Shown here one piece after another: positions 18,801 to 27,700 of a stretch of DNA of 35,772 nt (positions are counted from its first letter, which is position 1; every line of letters begins with the position of its first letter). The notes beneath the pieces are model-generated. The model was not told where the DNA came from, made no database searches, and saw only the letters and a list, made by a program, of their open reading frames with translations. A program made the translations under genes and the position numbers. The stretch comes from Lachnospiraceae bacterium (GTDB lineage: Bacteria > Bacillota > Clostridia > Lachnospirales > Lachnospiraceae). Location: assembly GCA_024685635.1 (NCBI GenBank), contig JAIKVP010000313.1, forward strand, positions 1-35,772, written 5' to 3'.

Positions 18801-19086
18801 TAATGTGCTTAAAGAAGCAGGCGTTAGCTGTACTCGTACTAGAAAGGTTGAGCAGGAGAGTCCAAACATCCTTGATTTGGTACTTGGTCACGAGCTTGAC
18901 ATTGTTATTGATACACCTAGAGACGGTGCTGAAAATAGCAGAGATGGATTTATCATTAGAAGAAATGCAGTGGAGACGGGCGTAAATGTTATAACTGCAA
19001 TTGATACTGCAGAAGCGCTTGTCACATCACTTGAGAACAGGAAGAAGATTGCAAGTTTAGTAGACATTGCAGCATTGTCAAGATAG
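15886..19086 (+). CDS. carB: Carbamoyl-phosphate synthase, large subunit
   Basis: Makes carbamoyl phosphate from ammonia, bicarbonate and two ATP, for pyrimidines and arginine. 1066 residues, the full family length. Two homologous ATP-grasp halves are seen: the first opens [23 protein letters not shown] and has [12 protein letters not shown], the second opens [21 protein letters not shown] (near residue 555) and has [11 protein letters not shown]. Between them is the helical oligomerisation domain, and after the second comes an MGS-like allosteric domain (from about 930). Translation is coupled to carA by overlap, with GGAGG inside the carA 3' end. No anomalies noted. Confidence 0.97.
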   Translation: [1066 protein letters not shown]

Positions 19087-19095
19087 GAGGAAGCT

Positions 19096-20706
19096 ATGGG
19101 CGTAAAGTATGTATTTGTAACAGGTGGAGTTGTTTCTGGTTTAGGAAAGGGAATAACAGCCGCTTCGCTTGGAAGATTGTTAAAGGCTAGGGGCTACAGT
19201 GTCACTATGCAGAAGTTTGACCCTTATATCAATATCGACCCTGGTACTATGAACCCTATCCAGCACGGCGAGGTATTTGTAACTGAGGATGGAACTGAGA
19301 CAGACCTTGATTTAGGTCATTACGAGCGTTTTATCGACGAGAGTCTAGATAAGAATTCCAATGTGACAACAGGTAAGATATACTGGTCAGTCCTTCAAAA
19401 GGAGCGCCACGGCGACTTTGGCGGTGGTACAGTGCAGGTTATCCCTCACATCACAAATGAGATCAAAGACAGATTCTATAAGGCAAAAGGTCCTGATGAC
19501 AACACAATCGCAATTATTGAGGTCGGCGGAACAGTCGGAGATATAGAGAGTCAGCCTTTCTTAGAGGCAATCAGACAGTTTCAGACAGATGTAGGACATG
19601 AAAATGCAGCGCTTATCCATGTAACCCTAATCCCATACCTTAAGGCTTCAGGGGAAATGAAGACCAAGCCAACTCAGGCGAGCGTAAGAGAATTACAGGG
19701 AATGGGTATAAGACCAGATGTTGTAATGTGTAGAACTGAGCATCCTATGACAGATGATGTAAGGTCTAAGATTGCTCTGTTTTGTAACGTTTCTAAAGAG
19801 AGAGTTTTGCAGAATTTAGATGTTGAATATCTTTATGAAGCACCTCTTGCAATGGAGAGAGAGCAGCTTGCAGACGTTATTTTGGATGTATTAAAACTAG
19901 AGAATAAGACTCCTGATTTAGCAGACTGGGAGGAGATGGTAAGCAATCTAAAATCTCCAAAAGAAGATGTAATAATCGGAATTGTAGGTAAATATACCGC
20001 CCTTCACGACGCTTATTTATCAGTATCAGAGGCCCTAAAACACGGCGGAATAAGCTGTAAGGCCAAGGTAGAAATGAAATGGATTGATTCAGAGGAAATA
20101 AACGAAGGCAATTTAAAACAAACATTTGCAAATGTAGACGGCATTTTAGTTCCTGGTGGCTTTGGAAAACGTGGAACGGAAGGTATGATTTTAGCTTCTA
20201 AATATGCAAGAGAGAACAATATTCCTTATCTTGGCATTTGCCTTGGAATGCAGATGGCAATAGTTGATTTTGCAAGAAATGTTATCGGATATAGCGATGC
20301 AAACAGTGCAGAATTTAATCCAGATACAAGCCATCCTGTAATTCATCTTATGCCAGATCAGGAAAATGTTGAAAATCGCGGTGGTACCTTAAGATTAGGT
20401 GCATACCCTTGTGTTTTGGACAAGGATTCAAGATCATATATGCTCTATGGAAGCGAGAATATAAGCGAGCGCCACAGACACAGATATGAGGTCAATAACG
20501 ATTTTAGAGAAGACCTAGAGTCAAATGGAATGAAGATTGTAGGTAAGTCTCCAGATGACAGAATAGTGGAAATGATAGAGATTTCTTCGCATCCGTTCTT
20601 TGTTGGAACTCAGGCACATCCTGAATTTAAGTCAAGACCAAACAGAGCTCATCCACTCTTTAGAGGCCTTATAAAGGCAGCGATTAAAAAGCGCGAGAGT
20701 ATTTAA
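19096..20706 (+). CDS. pyrG: CTP synthase
   Basis: Converts UTP to CTP using ATP and glutamine. 536 residues. The N-terminal synthetase domain has the P-loop-like [17 protein letters not shown] and [15 protein letters not shown]; the C-terminal class I glutaminase has GICLGMQMA (cysteine nucleophile) and the AHPEFKSRP histidine/glutamate. AGGAGG precedes ATG 19096, nine bases after carB. It closes the purF-carAB-pyrG unit; the enzymes in the unit share glutamine as nitrogen donor. Confidence 0.97.
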   Translation: MGVKYVFVTGGVVSGLGKGITAASLGRLLKARGYSVTMQKFDPYINIDPGTMNPIQHGEVFVTEDGTETDLDLGHYERFIDESLDKNSNVTTGKIYWSVLQKERHGDFGGGTVQVIPHITNEIKDRFYKAKGPDDNTIAIIEVGGTVGDIESQPFLEAIRQFQTDVGHENAALIHVTLIPYLKASGEMKTKPTQASVRELQGMGIRPDVVMCRTEHPMTDDVRSKIALFCNVSKERVLQNLDVEYLYEAPLAMEREQLADVILDVLKLENKTPDLADWEEMVSNLKSPKEDVIIGIVGKYTALHDAYLSVSEALKHGGISCKAKVEMKWIDSEEINEGNLKQTFANVDGILVPGGFGKRGTEGMILASKYARENNIPYLGICLGMQMAIVDFARNVIGYSDANSAEFNPDTSHPVIHLMPDQENVENRGGTLRLGAYPCVLDKDSRSYMLYGSENISERHRHRYEVNNDFREDLESNGMKIVGKSPDDRIVEMIEISSHPFFVGTQAHPEFKSRPNRAHPLFRGLIKAAIKKRESI

Positions 20707-20713
20707 TATATAT

Positions 20714-20797
20714 CCCAGCTAGACATTTATATTTAGTCTTTAAGATAATCATAGATTAAGTGACTATATCAAGGCTTGTTTAGCTGGGTTTTTCTTT
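20714..20797 (+). terminator. Terminator after pyrG with a long branched loop
   Basis: CCCAGCTA (20714-20721) pairs with TAGCTGGG (20781-20788), then TTTTTCTTT. The loop is 59 bases and can itself fold (TAGTC with GACTA inside). The outer stem plus T-run fits intrinsic termination; the long insert is unusual. Confidence 0.65.
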
Positions 20798-20802
20798 ATT
20801 TG

Positions 20803-20831
20803 TTGAACTGGCTTTATATATGTTATATAAT
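20803..20831 (+). promoter_or_regulatory. Promoter of the iorA-iorB-paaK operon
   Basis: TTGAAC (20803-20808), a 17-base spacer and a perfect TATAAT (20826-20831), about 55 bases upstream of iorA. Confidence 0.72.
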
Positions 20832-20843
20832 TATATTCTCGAG

Positions 20844-20860
20844 TAAGAGTCATACTCTTA
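20844..20860. promoter_or_regulatory. Inverted repeat at the start of the ior transcript, possible operator
   Basis: TAAGAGT-CAT-ACTCTTA is a perfect 7-bp inverted repeat with a three-base centre. It covers about +6 to +22 relative to the predicted start, where a repressor would block initiation. It could instead be a small mRNA hairpin. The regulator is unknown. Confidence 0.5.
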
Positions 20861-20885
20861 TAAGGACAATTAAGGAGATTTTACT

Positions 20886-22703
20886 ATGCATAACGAATTT
20901 ATGATGGGTAATCAGGCTATTGCCATGGCTGCAATTGCAGCCGGAGTTAACTTAGTTAGTGGATACCCAGGAACACCATCAAGCGAAGTGCTTGAAACGG
21001 TCGCTAAAAAGCGCCTTGATAACTGCTACGTAGAGTGGTCCGTCAATGAGAAGAGTGCTATGGAGGTCGCTGCAGGTGCAGCGTACACAGGTGCAAGAAC
21101 GATGGTAACCATGAAGCAGGTTGGACTAAATGTCGCATCAGACCCTTTGATGAGTCTTGAATATATTGGAGTCAAGGGAGGCATGGTCGTATTAGTTGCT
21201 GACGATCCAGGACCAATTTCAAGCCAGACAGAGCAGGATACTAGAACATTTGCAATCTATTCTAAACTGCCTTGCTTTGATCCTAGCTCAGTAGAAGAAG
21301 CCTATCAGATGGTAATAGATGCATTTGACTATTCTGAAAAGTATCATACTCCTGTATTCTTAAGGCCTACAACGAGAGTCTGTCACGCATACCAGTCAGT
21401 TTTAATTAGGGATGAGGAAGAATACCATCTTAACAGTATAGAGGGCTTTGTTAAGGACTCTAAGAAATGGGTAATTTTCCCACGACTTTCAAATATAAAT
21501 CATCGCCTGATTGAAGAGAGAAATGATGAGCTAAGCACAGTTTTTTCTAGCTATAGCGCCAATAAGATTATTAATAAAGACAGTCAGAAGCTTAAGGCTA
21601 TCGCAGCCAGCGGAATATGCTATTCATATGTATTAGATGTTCTAGAGGAGATTAAGACTGAAGAAATAGCTGTTCTTAAGGTCTCTACACCATTTCCTTT
21701 CCCTTATGACTTAACTAGAGATTTCTTAAAAAATCATGATGAAGTCCTGTGCTTTGAGGAGCTTGATCCTGTTATAGAAAGAGCTCTAGACCATCAGTGC
21801 GGAATAGAGGGAATTAGCTGTAAGGTAAGAGGCAAATTAACCAAAGACAGTATCCGTTCAGGCGAGTACAGTATCGATTTGGTAAGAGAAAAGATATATA
21901 ACTATTTAGGTCTAGAGCTTAAGGAAGATAAGGCAAGTGTTAATCCGCCAGAGCTTCCAGTTAGGCCTCCGGTACTATGTGCAGGCTGCCCACACAGGGC
22001 TTCGTTTTACGCAGTTAAGCAGGCTATGAAGGGTAAGAAGACTATTTACTGTGGTGATATCGGCTGCTACACCTTAGGAAATGCTATGCCACTTGATATG
22101 GTTGACACGTGTCTTTGTATGGGAGCGGGACTTGGCATTGCTCAGGGAGTTAATCATATAGAGCCAGACACGGTTTGCTTTGCATTTGTCGGAGATTCTA
22201 CATTTTTTGCATCAGCGATTACAGGAGTTGTAAATGCAGTCTATAACCAGGCTGATATGACCTTGATTGTGCTAGACAATTCAACAACTGCCATGACTGG
22301 GCATCAGCCACATCCTGGAACTGGTCGCACTATGATGGGCGATATTGTAAATAAGATTTCTATTGAGGCAGTGCTTAAAGGTATTGGGGTCGAGGTCGTA
22401 AAGACTGTTGATCCGCTTGATTATGAGCTTGCAGTTGACACTGTTAAGGAAGTTGCTAATCTTCCTGGCGTTAAGGCTATCATTTTTAAATCGCCTTGTA
22501 TTGCAATTGTAAAGCCAAATGAGCCTTATAAGGTATGTCAGGGCGACTGCATTAACTGTAAGCGCTGTATTAACGAGATAGGCTGTCCGGCAATATTTAT
22601 AGATAATGGTAAGGTGACTATTGATAACTCGCTCTGCACTGGCTGTGGATTATGCTCTAAGATATGTCCTGTCACTGCAATCAGAAAGGCAGGTGAGGCA
22701 TGA
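20886..22703 (+). CDS. iorA: Indolepyruvate:ferredoxin oxidoreductase, alpha subunit
   Basis: With IorB, oxidatively decarboxylates aryl-pyruvates (indolepyruvate, phenylpyruvate) to aryl-acetyl-CoA with ferredoxin as electron acceptor, or runs in reverse to make aryl-pyruvates for aromatic amino acids. 605 residues. The N-terminus has the family opening GNQAIAMAAIAAGVNLVSGYPGTPSSE. The thiamine diphosphate site is GDSTFFASAITGVVNAVYNQ (GDS...N). Two [4Fe-4S] ferredoxin motifs are at the C-terminus: CINCKRCINEIGCP and CTGCGLCSKICP. AAGGAGA precedes ATG 20886. Its stop overlaps the iorB start. Confidence 0.95.
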   Translation: MHNEFMMGNQAIAMAAIAAGVNLVSGYPGTPSSEVLETVAKKRLDNCYVEWSVNEKSAMEVAAGAAYTGARTMVTMKQVGLNVASDPLMSLEYIGVKGGMVVLVADDPGPISSQTEQDTRTFAIYSKLPCFDPSSVEEAYQMVIDAFDYSEKYHTPVFLRPTTRVCHAYQSVLIRDEEEYHLNSIEGFVKDSKKWVIFPRLSNINHRLIEERNDELSTVFSSYSANKIINKDSQKLKAIAASGICYSYVLDVLEEIKTEEIAVLKVSTPFPFPYDLTRDFLKNHDEVLCFEELDPVIERALDHQCGIEGISCKVRGKLTKDSIRSGEYSIDLVREKIYNYLGLELKEDKASVNPPELPVRPPVLCAGCPHRASFYAVKQAMKGKKTIYCGDIGCYTLGNAMPLDMVDTCLCMGAGLGIAQGVNHIEPDTVCFAFVGDSTFFASAITGVVNAVYNQADMTLIVLDNSTTAMTGHQPHPGTGRTMMGDIVNKISIEAVLKGIGVEVVKTVDPLDYELAVDTVKEVANLPGVKAIIFKSPCIAIVKPNEPYKVCQGDCINCKRCINEIGCPAIFIDNGKVTIDNSLCTGCGLCSKICPVTAIRKAGEA

Positions 22704-23272
22704 TGAAGAATATAGTTCTTTGCGGAATTGGCGGTCAGGGAACGGTTTTGGCATCTAAGCTTATTGCAAGTGCTGCGATGAGTAAGAATATTCCTGTCAT
22801 GAGCGCCGAGACAATAGGAATGGCCCAAAGGGGCGGCAATGTATTTAGCAATTTAAGAATGGGTGAGGGTGTTCATTCACCTATGATTGCAAAAGGTCAG
22901 GCTGATATAATACTTGGCTTTGAGCCTGGGGAAACGGTCAGAATGCTGCCATTTCTTAAGGCTGATGGTGTTGTAGTTACTAATAAAAGAGCCATTATGC
23001 CTACAACGGCGACACTTTCAGGTTTTCACTATGACGCAGATGAAATGATAGATTACCTAAAGACAAGGGTTAATAAGCTACATGTTATAGATGGCGATGA
23101 GGCTTTAAAAGAATTAGGTTCATCTAAGGTATTAAATATTGTACTGCTAGGCGCAGCACTAAGAACTAAAGCTATAGAGCTTAGCGAGGAAGATATCATT
23201 TGCTCAATGGAGAAAATGTTAAAGCCAGAGTTTATGGAACTTAATAAGAAAGCTATATACTATACCAAATAG
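22700..23272 (+). CDS. iorB: Indolepyruvate:ferredoxin oxidoreductase, beta subunit
   Basis: The small subunit (190 residues) of the pyruvate:ferredoxin oxidoreductase gamma-domain family. NIVLCGIGGQGTVLASKLIA and ETIGMAQRGGNVFSNLRMG are characteristic. The start ATG overlaps the TGA of iorA, so translation is coupled; the adjacent ATG at 22703 is equally possible and would shorten the protein by one residue. It has no cofactor motif of its own and works only with IorA. Confidence 0.94.
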   Translation: MMKNIVLCGIGGQGTVLASKLIASAAMSKNIPVMSAETIGMAQRGGNVFSNLRMGEGVHSPMIAKGQADIILGFEPGETVRMLPFLKADGVVVTNKRAIMPTTATLSGFHYDADEMIDYLKTRVNKLHVIDGDEALKELGSSKVLNIVLLGAALRTKAIELSEEDIICSMEKMLKPEFMELNKKAIYYTK

Positions 23273-23287
23273 AAAGAGGGAAGAATA

Positions 23288-24526
23288 ATGAAGATTAGTG
23301 AGAAGCAATTAGGCCAGGTAAATGATAGAATTAAGGCTTTAGTAAATGCAGGAAGCTTTTATGGCATGAAGCTAAAAGAAGCTAATATTACATCCGTTTC
23401 ATCTGTTGAAGAATTTGAGAAACTCCCATTTTCAGAGAAGAGTGACTTAAGAGATGCCTATCCACTGGGACTTATGACTGCTCCTGAAGAAGATGTAGTA
23501 AGAATTCACTCGTCATCTGGAACTACAGGCTTACCAGTAATAATTCCTTATACTCAAAAGGATGTTGATGACTGGGCAATTCAGTTTGCAAGATGCTATG
23601 AGATGGCAGGAATTACTAAGAAGGACAGAATTCAGATTACACCAGGCTATGGACTCTGGACAGCGGGAATTGGCTTTCAGCTAGGTTGTGAGAGACTAGG
23701 TGCAATGGCTGTTCCTATGGGACCTGGTAACACAGAAAAGCAGCTGCAAATGATGATGGATATGAAGACCACTGTTTTATGTTCAACATCTTCTTACGCA
23801 CTTTTATTAGCTGAGGAGATTGAAAAGAGAGGCATCAAAGACAAAATTCACCTTAAGAAGGGTATCATAGGATCTGAGCGCTGGGGTCAGACTATGCGTG
23901 ACAGAATTCAGGGGATTTTAGGAATTGAGTTATATGATATCTATGGCTTAACTGAGATTTATGGTCCGGGAATAGGTATCAACTGTCCTGGAGAAAGCTA
24001 TATGCACTACTGGGATGACTACATTTACCTTGAGATAATTGATCCTGTAACTCTTAAACCTGTTGAGGACGGAGAGTGGGGAGAGATAGTTATAACGACC
24101 TTGGTTAAGGAAGGTGCTCCACTTATCAGATATAGAACCCATGACCTATCCCGCATTATTCCGGACAAATGCCCTTCTTGTGACAACAAATATCCTATGA
24201 TAGATGTTATCAAGGGCCGTACAGATGATATGATGAAGATCAAGGGAGTGAACGTATTCCCAAGTCAGATAGAAGAAGTATTAGGTATGTTCCCAGAGCT
24301 GTCAAGCGAGTATCAGATTCATATTTCTCATCTTGATGGCAAGGATACAATGCGTATCTATGTTGAGACAGACGGTACCAGGGATTTCTTAAAATTAGCT
24401 GATGAAATAGCTGCTAAGGTTAAGTCAAAGATAGGATTTACACCATTAGTTAAGATAGTAGAAATCGGAGTTCTTCCTAGAAGTGAGAAGAAGACCAAGC
24501 GAGTAATAGATGAGAGATATAATTAG
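23288..24526 (+). CDS. paaK: Phenylacetate-CoA ligase (AMP-forming)
   Basis: Activates phenylacetate or related aryl acids to CoA thioesters. 412 residues. The adenylate-forming signature is SSSGTTGLP (75-83), followed by YDIYGLTEIYGPG and the hinge-lysine region MKIKGVNVFPSQIEEVL. The third gene of the ior operon, 15 bases after iorB with AGAGGGAAG as ribosome binding site. Next to IorAB it suggests uptake of free aryl acids into aromatic amino acids (acid to CoA ester, then reductive carboxylation to the aryl-pyruvate), a route known in rumen bacteria and methanogens. The opposite, catabolic direction is also possible. Exact aryl acid unknown. Confidence 0.92.
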   Translation: MKISEKQLGQVNDRIKALVNAGSFYGMKLKEANITSVSSVEEFEKLPFSEKSDLRDAYPLGLMTAPEEDVVRIHSSSGTTGLPVIIPYTQKDVDDWAIQFARCYEMAGITKKDRIQITPGYGLWTAGIGFQLGCERLGAMAVPMGPGNTEKQLQMMMDMKTTVLCSTSSYALLLAEEIEKRGIKDKIHLKKGIIGSERWGQTMRDRIQGILGIELYDIYGLTEIYGPGIGINCPGESYMHYWDDYIYLEIIDPVTLKPVEDGEWGEIVITTLVKEGAPLIRYRTHDLSRIIPDKCPSCDNKYPMIDVIKGRTDDMMKIKGVNVFPSQIEEVLGMFPELSSEYQIHISHLDGKDTMRIYVETDGTRDFLKLADEIAAKVKSKIGFTPLVKIVEIGVLPRSEKKTKRVIDERYN

Positions 24527-24537
24527 CATTTTCTTTT

Positions 24538-24567
24538 GCACCTTGCATAATTGCAGGGTGCTTTTTT
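24538..24567 (+). terminator. Intrinsic terminator after paaK
   Basis: GCACCTTGCA (24538-24547) and TGCAGGGTGC (24552-24561) pair with one G-T wobble around a TAAT loop, followed by TTTTTATTTT. Confidence 0.9.
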
Positions 24568-24610
24568 ATTTTCATTGAGCATTCTTGTTATAGTAAATTA
24601 AGGGAAAATG

Positions 24611-24619
24611 TGCTATAAT
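24611..24619 (+). promoter_or_regulatory. Extended -10 promoter of the double-Cache kinase
   Basis: TGCTATAAT, a perfect -10 with the TGn extension and no clear -35. About 56 bases upstream of the 13-codon leader ORF. Very similar to 10448-10456 ahead of the other hybrid kinase. Confidence 0.58.
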
Positions 24620-24674
24620 ATCGCTTGTCTTGATGGGAGTTTTATGGTTTTTATATAAAATGGAGGTTTGGAAT

Positions 24675-24716
24675 ATGAACAGACTAAAGGATAGAGTACG
24701 TAGTGCAATAGCATGA
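24675..24716 (+). CDS. Possible 13-residue leader peptide overlapping the kinase start
   Basis: ATG AAC AGA ... GCA TGA encodes MNRLKDRVRSAIA. It has a strong ribosome binding site (GGAGG at 24662-24666, eight bases before the ATG). Its TGA stop overlaps the kinase ATG at 24713 as ATGA. The kinase ATG has no ribosome binding site of its own, so ribosomes reaching the end of this ORF probably restart on the kinase. The peptide is basic and not recognised. No rare-codon run or attenuator stem was seen that would mark an amino-acid-sensing leader, so simple translational coupling is the plainest reading. Confidence 0.6.
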   Translation: MNRLKDRVRSAIA

Positions 24717-27700
24717 AAAAACTAAATTATGGAATTTTAGTGGTATTAGTTACTGTTATAGTTGCTATATTGGTTATGAATGCTACTATGTATTATCAAC
24801 TGACCAAAGAACAAACTGAATCATTAGGACGAGAGCAGCTTGAGATGATATCAAGCGAGCTTCAGACAACTCTAAAGGACGCAGAGATATTATTGTGGCG
24901 AGTTGCATCAGGCGCAGAGAGCCTTAAGAAGGAAAATGCTAACAATAGGGAGCTTGCGGCCTATCTTAAGAACTGGAAAGATCATCCCGGCAATGATAGC
25001 TGCATAAATGTTTACGCAGCGGGTACTAACTGGGATATAATACCTGATTTTGTAAAGCCAGAGGGCTTTGTCGCTTCAGACAGAGTCTGGTTTAAGGGTG
25101 CTAAGGAAGCTGGAGTGGGAGAAGTATATATAACCGCTCCTTATATAGACGCTGCAACCAATGATATGTGTTTTTCCATTTCTCTTCTTCTTGAAGATGA
25201 AGACACTATCGTCGGATTAGATTTTAACTTGACTGCAGTTCAAAAGACCTTAGAGGATATAAGTAAGTTATCAGGCGGAGATGCCCTAATTATAAGCTCA
25301 TCTGGAATAATAGTAGGCTATAAGGATGATGAGGTCATAGGTAAAAGTTTAGCAGACAAACTTCCTCAATATAACTCAATATTTAAGGAAATCTTATCAG
25401 CCAATGAAGACAGTATGACATTTGAAACTAAGATAGCAGGTAAGAAATGCAATGTTTTTTGTAGTTCGGCCAATGGCGAGTGGTATTTGATTTCTTCGGT
25501 TAGCAATAACATTTTATATAAAGATAGTTATATTCAGCTATTTAGAAATTCCTTAATCAGTTTCATTGTAGTAATTATCATTATCATTCTTTATGTCATT
25601 AGTAAGAGAAATCAGATTAAGGCAGAGGAGGCTCTTAAGGTCAAGGAGGAGTTCTTAAGCAGGATGTCTTCAGAGCTTAAGATTCCAATGAATTTTATTT
25701 TGACTCACAGTGATTATGATGCTCTTGATAACAGCGATGATCCTAAGGAATATATGAATCGCTTAAGAGAGACAGCGTATAATCTTGATAGTAAGATTTC
25801 TAACCTTCTGTCTTATACGGTGATTGTAAATGCTGAGGAGAAAGAAGAAAAGGAAAAGGCTGACAAAAAGCCTAAGAAAACTGAATTTAGAAGCAGACAT
25901 AACTCTGTTATTATAGGAGGAGTTTTAGCGATACTCTGCGTTACTATGTTAATCTCTATTACGATTTCAACCAATGTTATCAGTAAATGGGGTAACACCC
26001 GAATGAAGAAAGAGGTTGAAAACTATGTCAATGAGGTTGATACCTGGATTGTTGAGCAGAAGAGTATTCTTGATATGTTTGTTAGTTCGATTTCTGCTAA
26101 TCCAGACATATTAACTGATTACGAGGGGGCAGTTAAATGGCTAGATGATATTACAAAACAGTACGAGGATATATCTGTAACCTACATGACCAATCCTGAA
26201 TTTGAACACACAGTTATTATGAATAATGGCTGGGAGCCGGATGATGACTGGAAGGTTGAGGAGAGGCAGTGGTATATAGATACAATTAATTCTACAGAAA
26301 AGGATGGTTTTTCAATCTCTGCTCCTTATTTTGATGAGCAGACAGGATATTATTGCGTTACATTGTCAGAGCGAGTGTATGATGCGCATGGCAATTTTAT
26401 GGGTAATTTTGGTATCGATTTTTACCTTGATAAATTGACTAAGATCTTAAATGAGAGCTACACAGATCAGGGCTATGCATTTTTGGTAGATATGAATGGC
26501 CAGATAATTAACCATCCTTACGATAAATTTGAATTATCTGTTGAAAGCGGAGCATCAGTTAAAGACGCTGGCTATCAAAAAGTAGTTGATTCTGATAAAA
26601 CAGTGGTGATTAAGGACTATGACGGCAAGCGAAAAGCAGCCTATGCCAACAAAGAAAATAATTCTAATTTTAGCGTGATCTGTATCAAAAATTGGGATGT
26701 GATTTATGGAAGTATTATTCTTTATAACCTGTTATTTATAGCCTTGTTTGGCGTATGTATCACTGCCATTTTATACCTTATCAGGACTCTTATGAATTGG
26801 CAAAACAAGGCAAATGATACGCTTAAAGAGGCAGCACTTGAAGCTGAGAGAGCAGGTAGAGCCAAGTCACAATTCTTAGCGCAAATGTCACATGAGATTA
26901 GAACTCCGATTAATGCAGTTTTAGGTATGAACGAGATGATCATGCGTGAGAACGAGCAGGAGACGATTAATGTATACGCTGAGAACATTCAAAATGCGGG
27001 AAGAACCTTACTTGCGCTTATTAATAGCATTTTAGACTTTTCTAAAATCGAAGATGGCAAGATGGAGATTGTTCCGGTTAACTATGATACAGCTTCACTT
27101 ATTAATGACCTAGTTAATATGATTCAGGCCAGGGCTGACAAGAAGGGCTTAAAGTTTAAGACTGAGATATCAAAGGATTTACCTAAGACAATGTATGGTG
27201 ATGATGTTAGAATTAGGCAGGTAATCACCAACATTTTAACCAACGCTGTTAAGTATACTGAGAAGGGAAGCGTAACGCTTAAGATTGATATTGCATCAAA
27301 GACTGAAGATACAGTTGTGCTTAATGTGGAGGTTAAGGATACTGGTATTGGTATCAGAGAGGAAGATTTAGATAAATTATTCATTTCCTTTCAGCGACTT
27401 GATATGGAAAAAAATAGGTCAATTGAGGGAACAGGACTTGGAATATCAATAGTTAATAAGCTTTTAAAGATGATGGACAGTGAGCTTAAGGTAGACAGCG
27501 TTTACGGAGAGGGCTCTAATTTCCATTTTGAGATTGCTCAAAAGGTCATTGATGCCGAGGAAATTGGTAAGTATGAGGATAGGCTAAAGGATAGCAAGGT
27601 AAGTGCTAAGTCAACTAGATATGTCTATGCGCCAAATGCTAAGGTTTTGTTTATAGATGATAATAATATGAACCTTATGGTGGCTAAGGGACTCCTTAGA

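Noticed and set aside
20832..20885. T-box or other riboswitch ahead of iorA
   Set aside because: The leader is only about 50 bases with a single 7-bp inverted repeat; no T-box or known riboswitch core is present.
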